Below are positions 7,142 through 16,339 of a DNA stretch of 36,028 nucleotides, in pieces. The notes under the pieces are model-generated. The model saw only the letters and a list, made by a program, of their open reading frames with translations. It was not told the DNA's origin and searched no databases. The translations under genes and the position numbers were made by a program. The first letter of the stretch is position 1. Each line of letters opens with the position of its first letter. This DNA comes from Lactobacillus sp. 0.1XD8-4 (GTDB taxonomy: Bacteria > Bacillota > Bacilli > Lactobacillales > Lactobacillaceae): NCBI RefSeq assembly GCF_009663775.1, contig NZ_RDBR01000022.1, positions 1 to 36,028 on the forward strand, written 5' to 3'.

Positions 7142-7660
7142 TTAGAATTCCATTAGTGCTTTCATATCGTAGTCCTTAATCTTATCACGACCATGAAGAT
7201 CTTTTAACTCAATTAAGAAGGCACAGCCAACGACAATGCCGCCCATTTGTTCAACCATATCAATAGTTGCAGAAATTGTTCCTCCCGTAGCTAAGAGGTC
7301 ATCTACTACTAAGACCCGTTGACCTGGTTTAATCGCATCAGCTTCCATTTGAAGAGTGGCAGTTCCATATTCTAAATCATAAGTAGCGCTAATTGCCTTC
7401 CGTGGCAACTTTCCCTTTTTACGTGCTGGAGCAAAACCAACCCCTAATTCGCGAGCAATAGGACATCCAACAATAAAGCCCCGTGCTTCTGGCCCAACTA
7501 CCATATCTACTTTCTTATCCTTAGCATAATCAACTAATTCGTCAGTTGCCTGCTTAAAGGCAGCACCATCAGCCATTAATGGCAAAATATCCCGAAATAT
7601 AATTCCCTTTTCAGGATAATCAGGAACGCTGGCAACGTATTTATAAAGGTCTAAAGCCAT
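7142..7660 (-). CDS. apt: Adenine phosphoribosyltransferase
   Basis: A 172-residue type I phosphoribosyltransferase that salvages adenine to AMP using PRPP. The PRPP-binding motif [13 protein letters not shown] is at residues 116-128, and the GPEARGF segment (56-62) with the preceding N-terminal hood matches APRT. The length is the family norm. The AGGAG site overlaps the recJ stop region and is a rather long 12 bases from the ATG. The recJ-apt order is also found in Bacillus. It is the last gene before a terminator. Confidence 0.96.
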   Translation of the reverse strand: MALDLYKYVASVPDYPEKGIIFRDILPLMADGAAFKQATDELVDYAKDKKVDMVVGPEARGFIVGCPIARELGVGFAPARKKGKLPRKAISATYDLEYGTATLQMEADAIKPGQRVLVVDDLLATGGTISATIDMVEQMGGIVVGCAFLIELKDLHGRDKIKDYDMKALMEF

Positions 7661-7677
7661 GAGATAAATTGTCTCCT

Positions 7678-10005
7678 TTAATCTAAATTAAGATATTGCA
7701 ATAGCCACTTTGCAACAGTCGCTGCGTCATTAAACAACAGCTGCTGTTCGATCTTATATTGTGCTAATTGTTTTTTATATTGTTTTGTTTGTGTTAAATC
7801 AGTCTTATTAACTTCTTGGTTAATCTTCAACACACCATCTTTTATTGTAACAAATCCTGCCTCAGAAAACACATGAATCATGAAATTTAATCGTTCAGCA
7901 TTAATTTTTAAATATTTACTAACTGCTTGGAGCTGCGTAGGCCACTGTAATTTCTGCTGTTTAAAGATAAACCGATATAATTGAGCAAAATCTACACGAG
8001 AAGGCAGGCCAGCTAAGTAAGCACTTCGCCGTTGATATAATAACAACCGAATAACCGCTGGCTTTCCTTGATCGTGAATAAATATGTCCTTTAACATCCC
8101 CACGCTTGCTGGACAGTCAACTAATGTGACCCGCTGGTTAGTAAAATCTATTTGTTTAGCCTCATCAACCGATAAAACATAACCGGGCGTAACATGTGGG
8201 GCAATATTGGCTCGTAATCGCGAATCTTTAATCACGTAATATTCCTGTTTGACAAATAATTGTGGCGTTAACTTATTAGTTCGCTCGTCAATAATAACAG
8301 TCCCGTCAATTTTTAAATCTTCAAGCATAAGCTGAATGTTTTTTCTACCACGCCATTCATTAATGCTAATTTTAAAAGCAATACTAATTTTTCCGGTTGG
8401 TGATGATAACAGAGAAGCAATGTTTCCCTTTCCAAAAGCGACAACTGACAAATCTGCTTTATCACTGCGAATTGAAAACTTAAGGTGTTGCTTTTCCTGT
8501 CCCATTGTCCTAACATCAGTAACTTTTACATCGTTCATATTAAAAATTGGTTCATCGTTTCCAGGACCAAAAGGAGCAATATTTTGAATATCATTGTAAA
8601 GTTGTTGACTTATTTCCTCAGGAGTTAAAGTTAATGCGATTGGTAAATTTTGCTTTATCGATGGATCGAAATTTTGATTTTCAGCTTCCTTTTCCACCGC
8701 TTGTTCAAGGGTGCTAAGATTATCAATGCTCAGCGATAATCCACATGCTGCTGGATGACCACCAAAAGCTGAAAATAAATCACGATGTGCATTTAACGCC
8801 TTAAATAAGTTGAATGATTCTGGGCTTCTTCCCGACCCCTTTGCTAATTTTGGACTATTTTGATCTATAGATACAATAATTGTCGGCTTTCCAGTTTCAT
8901 TCATTATGCGGCTAGCAACGATCCCAAGCACTCCTTGATGCCAGTCTTTTCCGACAATCACTAACACTTTCCGATTTTGATTTTGAGCGCTTTGGGCTTG
9001 CTGATTAGCCTCAGTCATTATATTAGCTACTAATTCTTGCCGTTTTTTATTGGCTTGATCGACCTCTTTTGCTAACTGTTGAGCCTCATCTTCGTCTAAA
9101 CTTGTTAGCAGTTGCACGCCATCGTTAGCATCAGCTATTCTTCCAAGGGCGTTTAACCGTGGAGCAATCCCAAAGCCAATATCCTGACCAGTAAGGTTCG
9201 TGGGCGAAATATTTGCTAAAGACATAAGAGCAGCTAGTCCCGGTCGCATCCCTTGCCGTAATTGTTGAATTCCTGATGAAATTAACGCATGATTTTCATC
9301 CGTTACGTTAACCACATCTGCAATTTCGCCAATTGCAACTAAATCAAGTTGTTCAACCGGAAAATCCCCAGTTAAAGCCCAAGCCACCTTAAATGCGACC
9401 CCGACCCCTGAAAGGTCAGGAAAAGGATAATTACTTTCTGGATAGCGTGGATGAACAATTGCCGTTGCATTAGGTAAATCGGGCGGCAGTTCATGGTGAT
9501 CAGTAATTATGACATCTACCCCACTTTCTACTACCTTGTCAATAACCTCTTTTCCGCTAACACCGTTATCAACGGTAACAAAGAGCTGGGTTCCGTTTTC
9601 AATTAATCGCTGATAGGCCGCCATATTAGGACCATACCCATCTTTAAAACGATTAGGAACATAATAATTAACATTGGCTCCAATCGACATTAAAGCCTCA
9701 TACATCAATGCTGTACTAGTAATGCCATCCGCGTCATAATCACCATATACCGTAATTTGTTCTTGATTTTCAACCGCTTTTTCAATTCGGTCAATCGCTT
9801 TATCCATATCATGTAAGAGGTGCGGATCATAAATTTCATCTATTGTAGGTTTGAAAAATTTATTTGCTTTTGCAACGTCATTAATCCCTCGTTGCACGAG
9901 TAATGTTGCTAAGATTTTTGAAATACCTAGCTCTTTTGTCAGAGTATTAACCGTTGCATCCGACGCATTATCAGCTAGTTTCCACTTAAATTTTGAATCA
10001 ACCAT
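7678..10005 (-). CDS. recJ: Single-strand DNA-specific exonuclease RecJ
   Basis: A 775-residue 5'-3' exonuclease for recombination and mismatch or base-excision repair. Phosphoesterase motifs are intact: YGDYDADG (87-94), TVDNG (144-148) and ITDHHE (167-172). The DHHA1 part carries GRSPESFNL (392-400) and GGHPAACG (415-422). An OB-fold domain follows (about 450-560), then a roughly 200-residue C-terminal domain (about 575-775) that is typical of Firmicutes RecJ and absent from the E. coli protein. The ATG has a GGTGG site 9 bases upstream. It sits between the SDR gene and apt, with 17 bases to apt. Confidence 0.96.
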   Translation of the reverse strand: MVDSKFKWKLADNASDATVNTLTKELGISKILATLLVQRGINDVAKANKFFKPTIDEIYDPHLLHDMDKAIDRIEKAVENQEQITVYGDYDADGITSTALMYEALMSIGANVNYYVPNRFKDGYGPNMAAYQRLIENGTQLFVTVDNGVSGKEVIDKVVESGVDVIITDHHELPPDLPNATAIVHPRYPESNYPFPDLSGVGVAFKVAWALTGDFPVEQLDLVAIGEIADVVNVTDENHALISSGIQQLRQGMRPGLAALMSLANISPTNLTGQDIGFGIAPRLNALGRIADANDGVQLLTSLDEDEAQQLAKEVDQANKKRQELVANIMTEANQQAQSAQNQNRKVLVIVGKDWHQGVLGIVASRIMNETGKPTIIVSIDQNSPKLAKGSGRSPESFNLFKALNAHRDLFSAFGGHPAACGLSLSIDNLSTLEQAVEKEAENQNFDPSIKQNLPIALTLTPEEISQQLYNDIQNIAPFGPGNDEPIFNMNDVKVTDVRTMGQEKQHLKFSIRSDKADLSVVAFGKGNIASLLSSPTGKISIAFKISINEWRGRKNIQLMLEDLKIDGTVIIDERTNKLTPQLFVKQEYYVIKDSRLRANIAPHVTPGYVLSVDEAKQIDFTNQRVTLVDCPASVGMLKDIFIHDQGKPAVIRLLLYQRRSAYLAGLPSRVDFAQLYRFIFKQQKLQWPTQLQAVSKYLKINAERLNFMIHVFSEAGFVTIKDGVLKINQEVNKTDLTQTKQYKKQLAQYKIEQQLLFNDAATVAKWLLQYLNLD

Positions 10006-10041
10006 CAGTTATACCACCATTTCAACGCCAAAATTAAACAA

Positions 10042-10058
10042 GAGGCTGGGAATGCCTC
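10042..10058 (-). terminator. Weak terminator-like hairpin between the SDR gene and recJ
   Basis: On the minus strand a 5-bp GC-rich stem, GAGGC/GCCTC with a 7-base loop, is followed by TTGTTTAATTTT. The stem is short, so it may attenuate rather than stop transcription into recJ. Confidence 0.4.
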
Positions 10059-10087
10059 AGTCTCTCGTAGGTCTATAGATATTTTAT

Positions 10088-10930
10088 TTACAAATTCTTC
10101 TTATCTTGTTGGAAATCAAAGAACTTTTTGATTGCCCAATCGCCCAGTCCCGGTATAACTTGATAAGCCCAGCCAAGATAAGCAACATAACCAGGAACAT
10201 TAATTTCTCTTGTCTTGTATCCAACATTATTCCAAATACGTTGGGCCAGGTCTTCAGGTGAAATAAACATCCATTGAGGAAGGTGGGAACGGTATGCGTA
10301 ATTACTATCAGCCTTATCAAAGAAAGGCGTGTCAATTGGACCCGGATTTACAGTTAAGACTTGCACACCATAATCAGCAACTTCCATTCGTAAAACATTA
10401 TCAAATTGGATGACTCCCGCCTTAGTTGCAGAATAGACAGCACTATTCGGTGTCGGCAATTTACCCGCTAATGATCCCATATTAATAATTGCACCATAGC
10501 CTTGGTCCATCATTTGCTTAGCAACACACCGACTAATATACATTAATGCTAACAGGTTAACATGAACCATTTGCTCCATTGACCGGTATGATTCTTTTAC
10601 TGCAGGGATAAAATCACCTAACCCTGCCGAGTTGATTAAAACGTCAATTCCCCCTACTTCATGCTGCACCTTTGAAAGAACAGCATCAATTTGGTCGGGA
10701 TCCGTGACGTCTAATTGGTATGCAAAAGCCGGACGACCAGATAAAATTAAACATTTTTTAGCTACTTCTTGCAATTTTTCAAGATTTCGCGCCGCAACAA
10801 CTACAATTGCTCCGCGGCGTGCTGCCTCAAATGCTAATTCTTTACCAATTCCACTTGAACCACCAGTAATTAATACAACTTCATTTCGCAAAAAACGTAA
10901 CATTTTTACCCTTTTAAGCATTTTCGCCAT
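10088..10930 (-). CDS. Short-chain dehydrogenase/reductase (YqjQ-like)
   Basis: A 280-residue SDR-family oxidoreductase, NAD(P)-dependent, substrate unknown. The cofactor motif TGGSSGIG is at residues 22-29, NSAG at 100-103, the catalytic Ser at 153 and YSATK at 166-170 (Tyr166, Lys170). A hydrophobic C-terminal stretch (about 247-262, including AYLGWAYQVIPGLGDWAI) could associate with membrane. The first ATG (10930) follows an AAAGAGA site and lies 6 bases after the rnz stop; the tenth codon is also a Met and would give a more typical Rossmann N-terminus. In Bacillus the YqjQ SDR gene lies near rnz, supporting orthology. The neighbours do not reveal the substrate. Confidence 0.85.
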   Translation of the reverse strand: MAKMLKRVKMLRFLRNEVVLITGGSSGIGKELAFEAARRGAIVVVAARNLEKLQEVAKKCLILSGRPAFAYQLDVTDPDQIDAVLSKVQHEVGGIDVLINSAGLGDFIPAVKESYRSMEQMVHVNLLALMYISRCVAKQMMDQGYGAIINMGSLAGKLPTPNSAVYSATKAGVIQFDNVLRMEVADYGVQVLTVNPGPIDTPFFDKADSNYAYRSHLPQWMFISPEDLAQRIWNNVGYKTREINVPGYVAYLGWAYQVIPGLGDWAIKKFFDFQQDKKNL

Positions 10931-10936
10931 CTCTTT

Positions 10937-11866
10937 TCATTTTTTAAACGGGATATCAATTACATCAAAATCATTTACAACTCGGGTATCAGGAATAATA
11001 TTGCGCACTTGGTAAGCCAACTGATAAGCAGCCTTACCAGTATAGCGTGCTGATATATGGGTTAATAAAAGCTTCTTTACTCCTGCTTGTTTAGCAACCT
11101 CCGCTGCCTGCTTGCTTGTTGAATGATAATAGCTTCGGGCCATCTTCGTTTCGTCCTTAGCAAAGGTACTCTCATGTACTAACACATCTGCGTTTTCTGC
11201 CAAACGGATTGCATTCTTTGTCTGACGAGTATCGCCAAGAATCGTTACAATTCGCCCAGCTTGTGGTTTACCAATATAGTCGTGTCCATCTAAAATCCGG
11301 CCATCTGGAAGAGTTACTGTTTTTCCAGCCTTTAATTGACCATAGATTGGACCAGATGGTACGTTTTGTTCACGCAATTTTTCAACCTGCAATTCACCAG
11401 GATGATCTGCTTCTTCAACCCGATAACCAAAACATGCAATTTTATGATCTAGTTTGCGGGCAATTACCCGAAAACCATGATCATTAAATATTTCGCCATC
11501 ATCAGTTAACTCCACAAAATGAAGCGGATAACTAAGACGTGATTCACTGACCTGCAATGCTGCTTGAACAAAGCGCTTGATTCCAACTGGACCATAAATC
11601 GTCAATGGTTCAGTTCCACCTTGAAAAGAACGTGAACTTAGTAATCCTGGCAATCCAAAAATATGGTCCCCGTGTAAATGAGTAATAAAAATTTTTTCAA
11701 TTTTACGAGGACGAATAGTTGTATGTAGGATCTGATGCTGCGTGGCTTCTCCAACATCAAATAGCCAAATTGCATTTCGTTCTTCTAATAAACGTAATGC
11801 GACACTGGCCACATTTCGCTGTTTGCTTGGGGATCCTGCACCGGTTCCTAAAAATTCTAGTTGCAT
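10937..11866 (-). CDS. rnz: Ribonuclease Z (tRNase Z)
   Basis: A 309-residue metallo-beta-lactamase-fold endonuclease that cuts the 3' trailer from tRNA precursors lacking encoded CCA. The metal motif THLHGDH is at residues 62-68 (His63, His65, Asp67, His68). Further ligands are in ILGDTRQT and LLTHISARY, and the N-terminus [16 protein letters not shown] is the tRNase Z signature. Length matches the bacterial short form. The ATG is preceded by AAAGG. It follows obg by 33 bases in the same direction. The tRNA in this window lacks CCA, consistent with a need for this enzyme. Confidence 0.96.
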   Translation of the reverse strand: MQLEFLGTGAGSPSKQRNVASVALRLLEERNAIWLFDVGEATQHQILHTTIRPRKIEKIFITHLHGDHIFGLPGLLSSRSFQGGTEPLTIYGPVGIKRFVQAALQVSESRLSYPLHFVELTDDGEIFNDHGFRVIARKLDHKIACFGYRVEEADHPGELQVEKLREQNVPSGPIYGQLKAGKTVTLPDGRILDGHDYIGKPQAGRIVTILGDTRQTKNAIRLAENADVLVHESTFAKDETKMARSYYHSTSKQAAEVAKQAGVKKLLLTHISARYTGKAAYQLAYQVRNIIPDTRVVNDFDVIDIPFKK

Positions 11867-11899
11867 TTATACCTTTCCTACCTTTGCTACAATTAATAA

Positions 11900-13219
11900 C
11901 TATTGAATAAATTCAAAAACAAATTTTTCGATTCTTACAAGGTCACCATCTTGAACACCTTTAGCCCGCAATGCATCATCAACTCCCATATGCCGTAACT
12001 GACGGGCAAAGCGCAGTTGACTTTCCTCATGAGTTAAATCGGTCATCTTAAATAAGCGAATAAGTTTTTCACCACCAAGAACCCATGTACCATCTTCGTC
12101 TTTGGTAATCGTAAAGTCGGCTTCACTTGCTGTCTTTTTAGGAGCAGCTGATTGGTATTTAGCAATCAATTCTTTATCATGACTCTCACTATCAAAGGCT
12201 GGTGTCTTATCTAACAAGTCGGCAGTTAATTGCATCAATTGTTGTACGCCCTGGTGAGTTACAGCTGAGATTGGAAAAATTTCCGGTTGCTGACTCAAGG
12301 TCTCGTCTTTTGCTAAGTCTTCCTTAAACGTTTGCAAATTATCTGTTGCATTTGGCAAGTCCATTTTAGTAGCAACAATTATCTGCGGACGTTTTAATAA
12401 TTCTGGATCGTAATTAGCTAACTCCTTATTTATTTGACGGTAACGTTCAATTGCCTGATGAGGATCCTCACTACTCATATCGACTAAGTGGAGTAAGACT
12501 CGGGTTCGTTCGATATGCCGAAGGAATTTTAGCCCAAGCCCGATCCCCTTTGATGCACCCTCAATCAGCCCTGGCATATCAGCCATTGCGAAATCACGAC
12601 CATCAGGCAACATTACCATTCCAAGATTAGGAGTCAATGTCGTAAACTCATAAGCTGCAATTTTAGGCTTAGCACCGGTTACCACAGATAATAAAGTTGA
12701 TTTACCAACTGATGGAAAACCAATTAATCCCACATCAGCTAACATCTTTAGCTCTAATTCTAGATAATGATCTTCACCCGGTTCACCATTTTCTGCAATT
12801 TCAGGAGCTGGGTTTTTAGCACTAGCAAAGTGAATATTACCACGGCCACCACGACCACCTTTAGCAACAACTAATTCTTGGCCATTTTCAACTAAGTCAC
12901 CGATAATTTCACCAGTATCTAAATCACGGACTGTTGTTCCCTGTGGTACCGCAATAATCGTATCATCCGCACTGGGTCCGGTCATTTGTTTACTCATTCC
13001 ATTACCACCATTTTTGGCTTTAAAAATTCGGTGATAACGAAAATCCATCAACGTCCGTAGTCCTTCATCAACCTTTAAGATAATGCTACCGCCACGGCCA
13101 CCATCACCACCAGCAGGGCCCCCGTTAGGAACATACTTTTCACGACGGAATGCTACCATCCCATCGCCACCCTTACCAGCATGTACTTCAATTTTTATTT
13201 GATCAACAAACATATTCAT
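11900..13219 (-). CDS. obg: Obg/CgtA GTPase
   Basis: A 439-residue GTPase involved in 50S subunit assembly and stress signalling. The glycine-rich Obg fold spans about 1-160 ([27 protein letters not shown]). The G domain starts with GFPSVGKS (167-174), followed by DMPGLIEGA and the ATKMD base-recognition motif. A C-terminal OCT domain covers about 360-439 ([15 protein letters not shown]). The ATG at 13219 is 9 bases from GGAG; the ATG two codons later, closer to the usual MFVD start, is 15 bases away, so the first is favoured. It heads the obg-rnz-SDR-recJ-apt unit from its own promoter. Confidence 0.97.
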   Translation of the reverse strand: MNMFVDQIKIEVHAGKGGDGMVAFRREKYVPNGGPAGGDGGRGGSIILKVDEGLRTLMDFRYHRIFKAKNGGNGMSKQMTGPSADDTIIAVPQGTTVRDLDTGEIIGDLVENGQELVVAKGGRGGRGNIHFASAKNPAPEIAENGEPGEDHYLELELKMLADVGLIGFPSVGKSTLLSVVTGAKPKIAAYEFTTLTPNLGMVMLPDGRDFAMADMPGLIEGASKGIGLGLKFLRHIERTRVLLHLVDMSSEDPHQAIERYRQINKELANYDPELLKRPQIIVATKMDLPNATDNLQTFKEDLAKDETLSQQPEIFPISAVTHQGVQQLMQLTADLLDKTPAFDSESHDKELIAKYQSAAPKKTASEADFTITKDEDGTWVLGGEKLIRLFKMTDLTHEESQLRFARQLRHMGVDDALRAKGVQDGDLVRIEKFVFEFIQ

Positions 13220-13252
13220 AATGAATGTCTCCGTTCTTTAGTCTATATATTT

Positions 13253-13281
13253 AGTATATTTAAGATTTATAAGCGTGTCAA
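13253..13281 (-). promoter_or_regulatory. Near-consensus obg promoter
   Basis: On the minus strand TTGACA (13281-13276), a 17-base spacer and TATACT (13258-13253). The -35 is perfect and the -10 matches five of six. It begins only 3 bases beyond the uvrC stop, so the obg operon can fire independently of uvrC. Confidence 0.85.
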
Positions 13282-13283
13282 AA

Positions 13284-15095
13284 TCAATCATGACTACTAC
13301 CTTTAGCAACTTCTGCATTTTTTTGTAATGACACTTTAATTAACTGTGCCGTCGAACGATTAATTCCTAATGAATGAATCTCATCAACTGATGCTTGAGC
13401 AATTTTTGTAATCGATCCATATTTTTTCAATAACTTAGTTCTCGTTCGTGGCCCCACACCTTTGATTTCATCTAATCTTGAACTCAAAGAATGCTTGGTA
13501 TGAACGCGCCGATGAAAAGTAATGGCAAAACGGTGAACTTCATCTTGAATCCGTTGTACAAGATAAAAGCCTTGACTACGAGGATTTAGGTTGATGTGTT
13601 GATCATCATCACCAAATAGTAAGTCTGCTGTCTGGTGTTTGTCATTTTTCACCATCCCCACCACCGGAATATCAAGATTAAGTTCATTTACTAAAACATC
13701 CTTAGCCGCATCCATTTGAATCTCTCCGCCGTCCATAAAAATCATGTCCGGCATGGGTTTATTTTCTTTTAATAGCCGCGTGTAACGACGCCGAATCACT
13801 TCACGAGTACTGGCCGCTTCATCCGCATGGTTAATAACTGTTTTTAGTTTATACTTTCGATAGAAATTTTTAGCAGGCTCCCCGTTAATAAACACTACCA
13901 TCGCACTCACTGGATCAGCACCTTGGATATGTGAATGATCGAATGCTTCAATCCGATGCCCTTCTGGAAGCCCTAAGGCATCTGTGATTTCCTTCATTGC
14001 TCCTGTCGTTTTACTTTGATCCATCTCAAGTAAGCGGAATTTTTCGTTAAGTGATAGCTTAGCATTTTCATGTGCCATTGCCAGCAAATCCCGTTTTTCT
14101 CCTCTTACAGGCGTTCGGACAGGAACCCCTAGTATTTCACTAATCTCTTTAGTGGGCAATCCCTTTGGTACAAGAATTTCACGTGGCAATATGTTATTAC
14201 GACGATTATAAAATTGTAAGATAAAGCTTGTCATTTCTTCAACGGCCGTATCAACGATTGGAAAAAGACGTTTTTCCCGTTTCATTAATCGCGCTTGCCG
14301 AATAAAAAATACTTGAATTGAGAGCCAACCCTTATCCATATAAAAATTAAATAGGTCTCGTGGCGTTTTATCATTTGAAATAATCTTTTGTTTCTCAACT
14401 GTTACTTCAATATAATGGATCTGATCCCTGATCTCTGCTGCCCGCTCAAATTCCATCTTTTCTGAAGCTTGATGCATCTTAACAGTCAACTGCTGCTTAA
14501 CTGTGGATGTGTTACCATTAAGAAAGGATTTAATCTTTTTTATTTGTTGTTCATACTCTTCAACAGGAACATCTTTGAAACAGGCGCCTAAACACTGACC
14601 CATATGATAATATAAGCAGGGTCGTCCTTGATATCCATTGCAACGACGTAAAGGATAGACCTTTTGAATAAAATGCATTGTTTCTTCAGCAGCATAAACA
14701 TTAGGGTAAGGACCAAAATAATAGCCGCCATCTTTTTTTATTTTACTAACAATTTTTATTTGAGGATTGCGTTCATTGGTTATTTTGATATAAGGGTACC
14801 CGGTTCCCTTTTTTAGTTTGATATTAAAATACGGCTGGTGCTTCTGGATTAAGGTAATTTCAAGTAAAAATGATTCCTTATTTGTGGATGTTACAATCGT
14901 TTCAAAATCCGCAACCTCTGATACCATTTTTGCTACCTTTCCAGTATGGCTGCTCTTAAAATAAGACCGCACCCGATTTTTTAGATTTTTTGCCTTGCCA
15001 ACGTAGATTATTTGATCATTAATGTTTTTCATCAGGTAGCAACCTGGCTTATCCGGTAACAATGCTAATTTATGTTCTAAATGTTCACTGGCCAC
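13284..15095 (-). CDS. uvrC: UvrABC excinuclease subunit C
   Basis: A 603-residue nucleotide-excision-repair nuclease that makes both incisions at UvrB-marked damage. Domains in order: GIY-YIG (about 10-90, GCYLM and YVGKAKNLKNRVRSYF), a Cys cluster around 160-180, the UVR/UvrB-binding helix pair (about 200-240), the RNase H-like 3'-side nuclease (about 370-530, EAFDHSHIQG and IFMDGG), and tandem helix-hairpin-helix (KGVGPRTRTKLL, LGINRSTAQLI). The frame is open 11 codons further, but the GTG at 15095 has a perfect AGGAGG 8 bases upstream. There is no LexA box in its promoter. Obg follows after 64 bases. Confidence 0.95.
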   Translation of the reverse strand: MASEHLEHKLALLPDKPGCYLMKNINDQIIYVGKAKNLKNRVRSYFKSSHTGKVAKMVSEVADFETIVTSTNKESFLLEITLIQKHQPYFNIKLKKGTGYPYIKITNERNPQIKIVSKIKKDGGYYFGPYPNVYAAEETMHFIQKVYPLRRCNGYQGRPCLYYHMGQCLGACFKDVPVEEYEQQIKKIKSFLNGNTSTVKQQLTVKMHQASEKMEFERAAEIRDQIHYIEVTVEKQKIISNDKTPRDLFNFYMDKGWLSIQVFFIRQARLMKREKRLFPIVDTAVEEMTSFILQFYNRRNNILPREILVPKGLPTKEISEILGVPVRTPVRGEKRDLLAMAHENAKLSLNEKFRLLEMDQSKTTGAMKEITDALGLPEGHRIEAFDHSHIQGADPVSAMVVFINGEPAKNFYRKYKLKTVINHADEAASTREVIRRRYTRLLKENKPMPDMIFMDGGEIQMDAAKDVLVNELNLDIPVVGMVKNDKHQTADLLFGDDDQHINLNPRSQGFYLVQRIQDEVHRFAITFHRRVHTKHSLSSRLDEIKGVGPRTRTKLLKKYGSITKIAQASVDEIHSLGINRSTAQLIKVSLQKNAEVAKGSSHD

Positions 15096-15131
15096 AGCAG
15101 TACCCTCCTCTGAAAAAATTATTAACACTAT

Positions 15132-15161
15132 ATTATATCTGAAAAACGATCCTTAAAGCAA
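15132..15161 (-). promoter_or_regulatory. Probable uvrC promoter
   Basis: On the minus strand TTGCTT (15161-15156), an 18-base spacer and a consensus TATAAT (15137-15132), placing the start about 30 bases before the GTG. Confidence 0.55.
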
Positions 15162-15180
15162 AAGAAGTGTTTAGAAATGA

Positions 15181-15210
15181 TTGTACTTTTAACAAAATTT
15201 ATGCTAGCAT
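15181..15210 (+). promoter_or_regulatory. Probable extended -10 promoter of the 46-residue ORF
   Basis: TTGTAC (15181-15186), an 18-base spacer and an extended -10 of the form TG-C-TAGCAT (15202-15210), 30 bases before the ATG of the small gene. Confidence 0.55.
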
Positions 15211-15240
15211 TTTGTCAAATAGAAAAAAGGAGCGTAACCA

Positions 15241-15381
15241 ATGGGATTAGTAACACGAAGAAGCGAACAGTTAGATAAGTTATTCGATCAATTTGCAGTG
15301 GACCCCAAAAAGCCTAAGGCAAAGACCGACAAGAAAAAGGATCAAGCCGAGTCAAATAAAAATAAAGAAGAGAAGAATTAA
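15241..15381 (+). CDS. 46-residue charged small protein
   Basis: Starts ATG at 15241 with GGAG 8 bases upstream, stops TAA at 15379-15381. The N-terminal half (MGLVTRRSEQLDKLFDQFA) looks like an amphipathic helix. The C-terminal half is a Lys/Asp/Glu-rich, probably disordered tail (PKKPKAKTDKKKDQ onward). It has its own promoter and a downstream terminator, which supports a real gene. It may belong to the short SPJ_0845-type family of lactic acid bacteria, from memory and uncertain. No function can be assigned. It is divergent from uvrC with 145 bases between starts. Confidence 0.75.
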   Translation: MGLVTRRSEQLDKLFDQFAVDPKKPKAKTDKKKDQAESNKNKEEKN

Positions 15382-15384
15382 CAA

Positions 15385-15419
15385 AAGCGGAGATGTGATG
15401 ATTAATCATATCCCCGCTT
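15385..15419. terminator. Bidirectional terminator between the small ORF and the mazG-like gene
   Basis: Fifteen-base imperfect stem (15385-15399 against 15405-15419) containing AAGCGG and CCGCTT, with a 5-base loop. T-rich sequence follows on the plus strand, and a short T run follows on the minus strand. Confidence 0.7.
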
Positions 15420-15424
15420 ATTTA

Positions 15425-15724
15425 TTAGTCTTGCTTTTTAAAACCAGCCGGATAACGCTTATTCAGCTCTTCAATATTTGCTTTAGCAACCTCTTCAAAA
15501 GGAATGTCTGCCCATTCCGCGATTTGCGATAGGTACCAAAGAACATCTCCCATTTCATGAATAAGTTCTTTACGGTTAAGCTTTCGGCCACGAAACGTAT
15601 AATTTTTTACTAAATCAACTACTTGACCTGATTCACCAGCCAATCCTAATACACAATTGGTCAAGACTTGTTCGTTACCATATAAAGTTCTTTTCGCTGC
15701 ATTTTGATACTCATTAAAATCCAA
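15425..15724 (-). CDS. MazG-like nucleotide pyrophosphohydrolase
   Basis: A 99-residue all-alpha NTP pyrophosphohydrolase of the MazG family, expected to hydrolyse nucleoside triphosphates to monophosphates, possibly for pool cleaning. The helix motif is GLAGESGQVVDLVK (residues 27-40), followed by HEMGDVLWYL (56-65) with Glu57 and Asp60. The first motif normally ends in Glu (ExGE); here residue 34 is Gln. The best start is a TTG at 15724, giving an LDFNEYQ N-terminus as in relatives; it begins one base after the ysxC stop. A second TTG at 15751 lies inside ysxC. Last gene of the clpX-ysxC unit. Confidence 0.85.
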   Translation of the reverse strand: MDFNEYQNAAKRTLYGNEQVLTNCVLGLAGESGQVVDLVKNYTFRGRKLNRKELIHEMGDVLWYLSQIAEWADIPFEEVAKANIEELNKRYPAGFKKQD

Positions 15725-15725
15725 C

Positions 15726-16316
15726 TTAATTATTCCCCATTCGATCTTCAATCCATTGCCAAACGTCAGCCTTACCCTTTTTTTCAGTAGCAGAAAACAA
15801 GATGATTGGTGTTGAATTATCTGCTTCTAACGTTTTCTTTATCGTACTTAGCTGACGATTCCAAGCACTTCTTTTTACTTTATCAATCTTTGTTCCAACG
15901 ATAAGGGTCGGTAAATTATAATACTGCAACCACTTATACATGTTAACGTCATCAGGCGTTGGGGCATGACGCGCATCTACTAATTGAATTACTCCCCGTA
16001 GCTGTTCACGTTGAGTTAAGTATTGCTCTATCATTTTACCGAATCGTTCACGCTCTTTTTTAGAAACTTTCGCATATCCATATCCCGGAACATCCACAAA
16101 ATACACTTGTTCTTCTACATTATAGAAGTTTAAGGTTTGTGTTTTTCCCGGTTGACTTGAAGTATGAGCATAGTTGCGACGATTGATCAAAACATTTGTT
16201 AAGGATGACTTTCCGACATTGGATCGTCCCACAAGGGCAATTTCAGGAATCTTAGTTTGCGGATATTGTTCTTCGCTTACAGCACTGATTGTTAAATCAA
16301 CATTATTTACTTCCAT
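15726..16316 (-). CDS. ysxC: Ribosome-biogenesis GTPase YsxC/EngB
   Basis: A 196-residue TrmE-Era-EngA-like GTPase needed for 50S subunit assembly. P-loop GRSNVGKSS at residues 30-38, G3 DVPGYGYA and G4 TKIDK are present. The frame is open six codons further to a GTG, but that start has no ribosome site, while the ATG at 16316 has GGGG 7 bases upstream and gives the usual MEVNNVDL start. It follows clpX by about 20 bases. In Bacillus ysxC also lies downstream of clpX, with lon genes between that are absent here. Confidence 0.95.
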   Translation of the reverse strand: MEVNNVDLTISAVSEEQYPQTKIPEIALVGRSNVGKSSLTNVLINRRNYAHTSSQPGKTQTLNFYNVEEQVYFVDVPGYGYAKVSKKERERFGKMIEQYLTQREQLRGVIQLVDARHAPTPDDVNMYKWLQYYNLPTLIVGTKIDKVKRSAWNRQLSTIKKTLEADNSTPIILFSATEKKGKADVWQWIEDRMGNN

Positions 16317-16339
16317 GACTATACCCCGCTTCACTTATA

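Noticed and set aside
8313-8516. Short minus-strand frame within recJ
   Set aside because: It is out of frame inside the continuous recJ coding sequence, whose domains are complete on both sides.
10084-10335. 83-codon minus-strand frame at the end of the SDR gene
   Set aside because: It is a frame-shifted overlap with the intact SDR reading frame; there is no sign that the SDR gene is broken.
10632-11015. 127-codon plus-strand frame across the SDR gene and rnz 3' end
   Set aside because: It crosses the boundary of two confident minus-strand genes and has no promoter, ribosome site or recognisable protein.
15096-15180. Possible LexA box upstream of uvrC
   Set aside because: No CGAAC-N4-GTTCG-like sequence is present in the uvrC upstream region on either strand.
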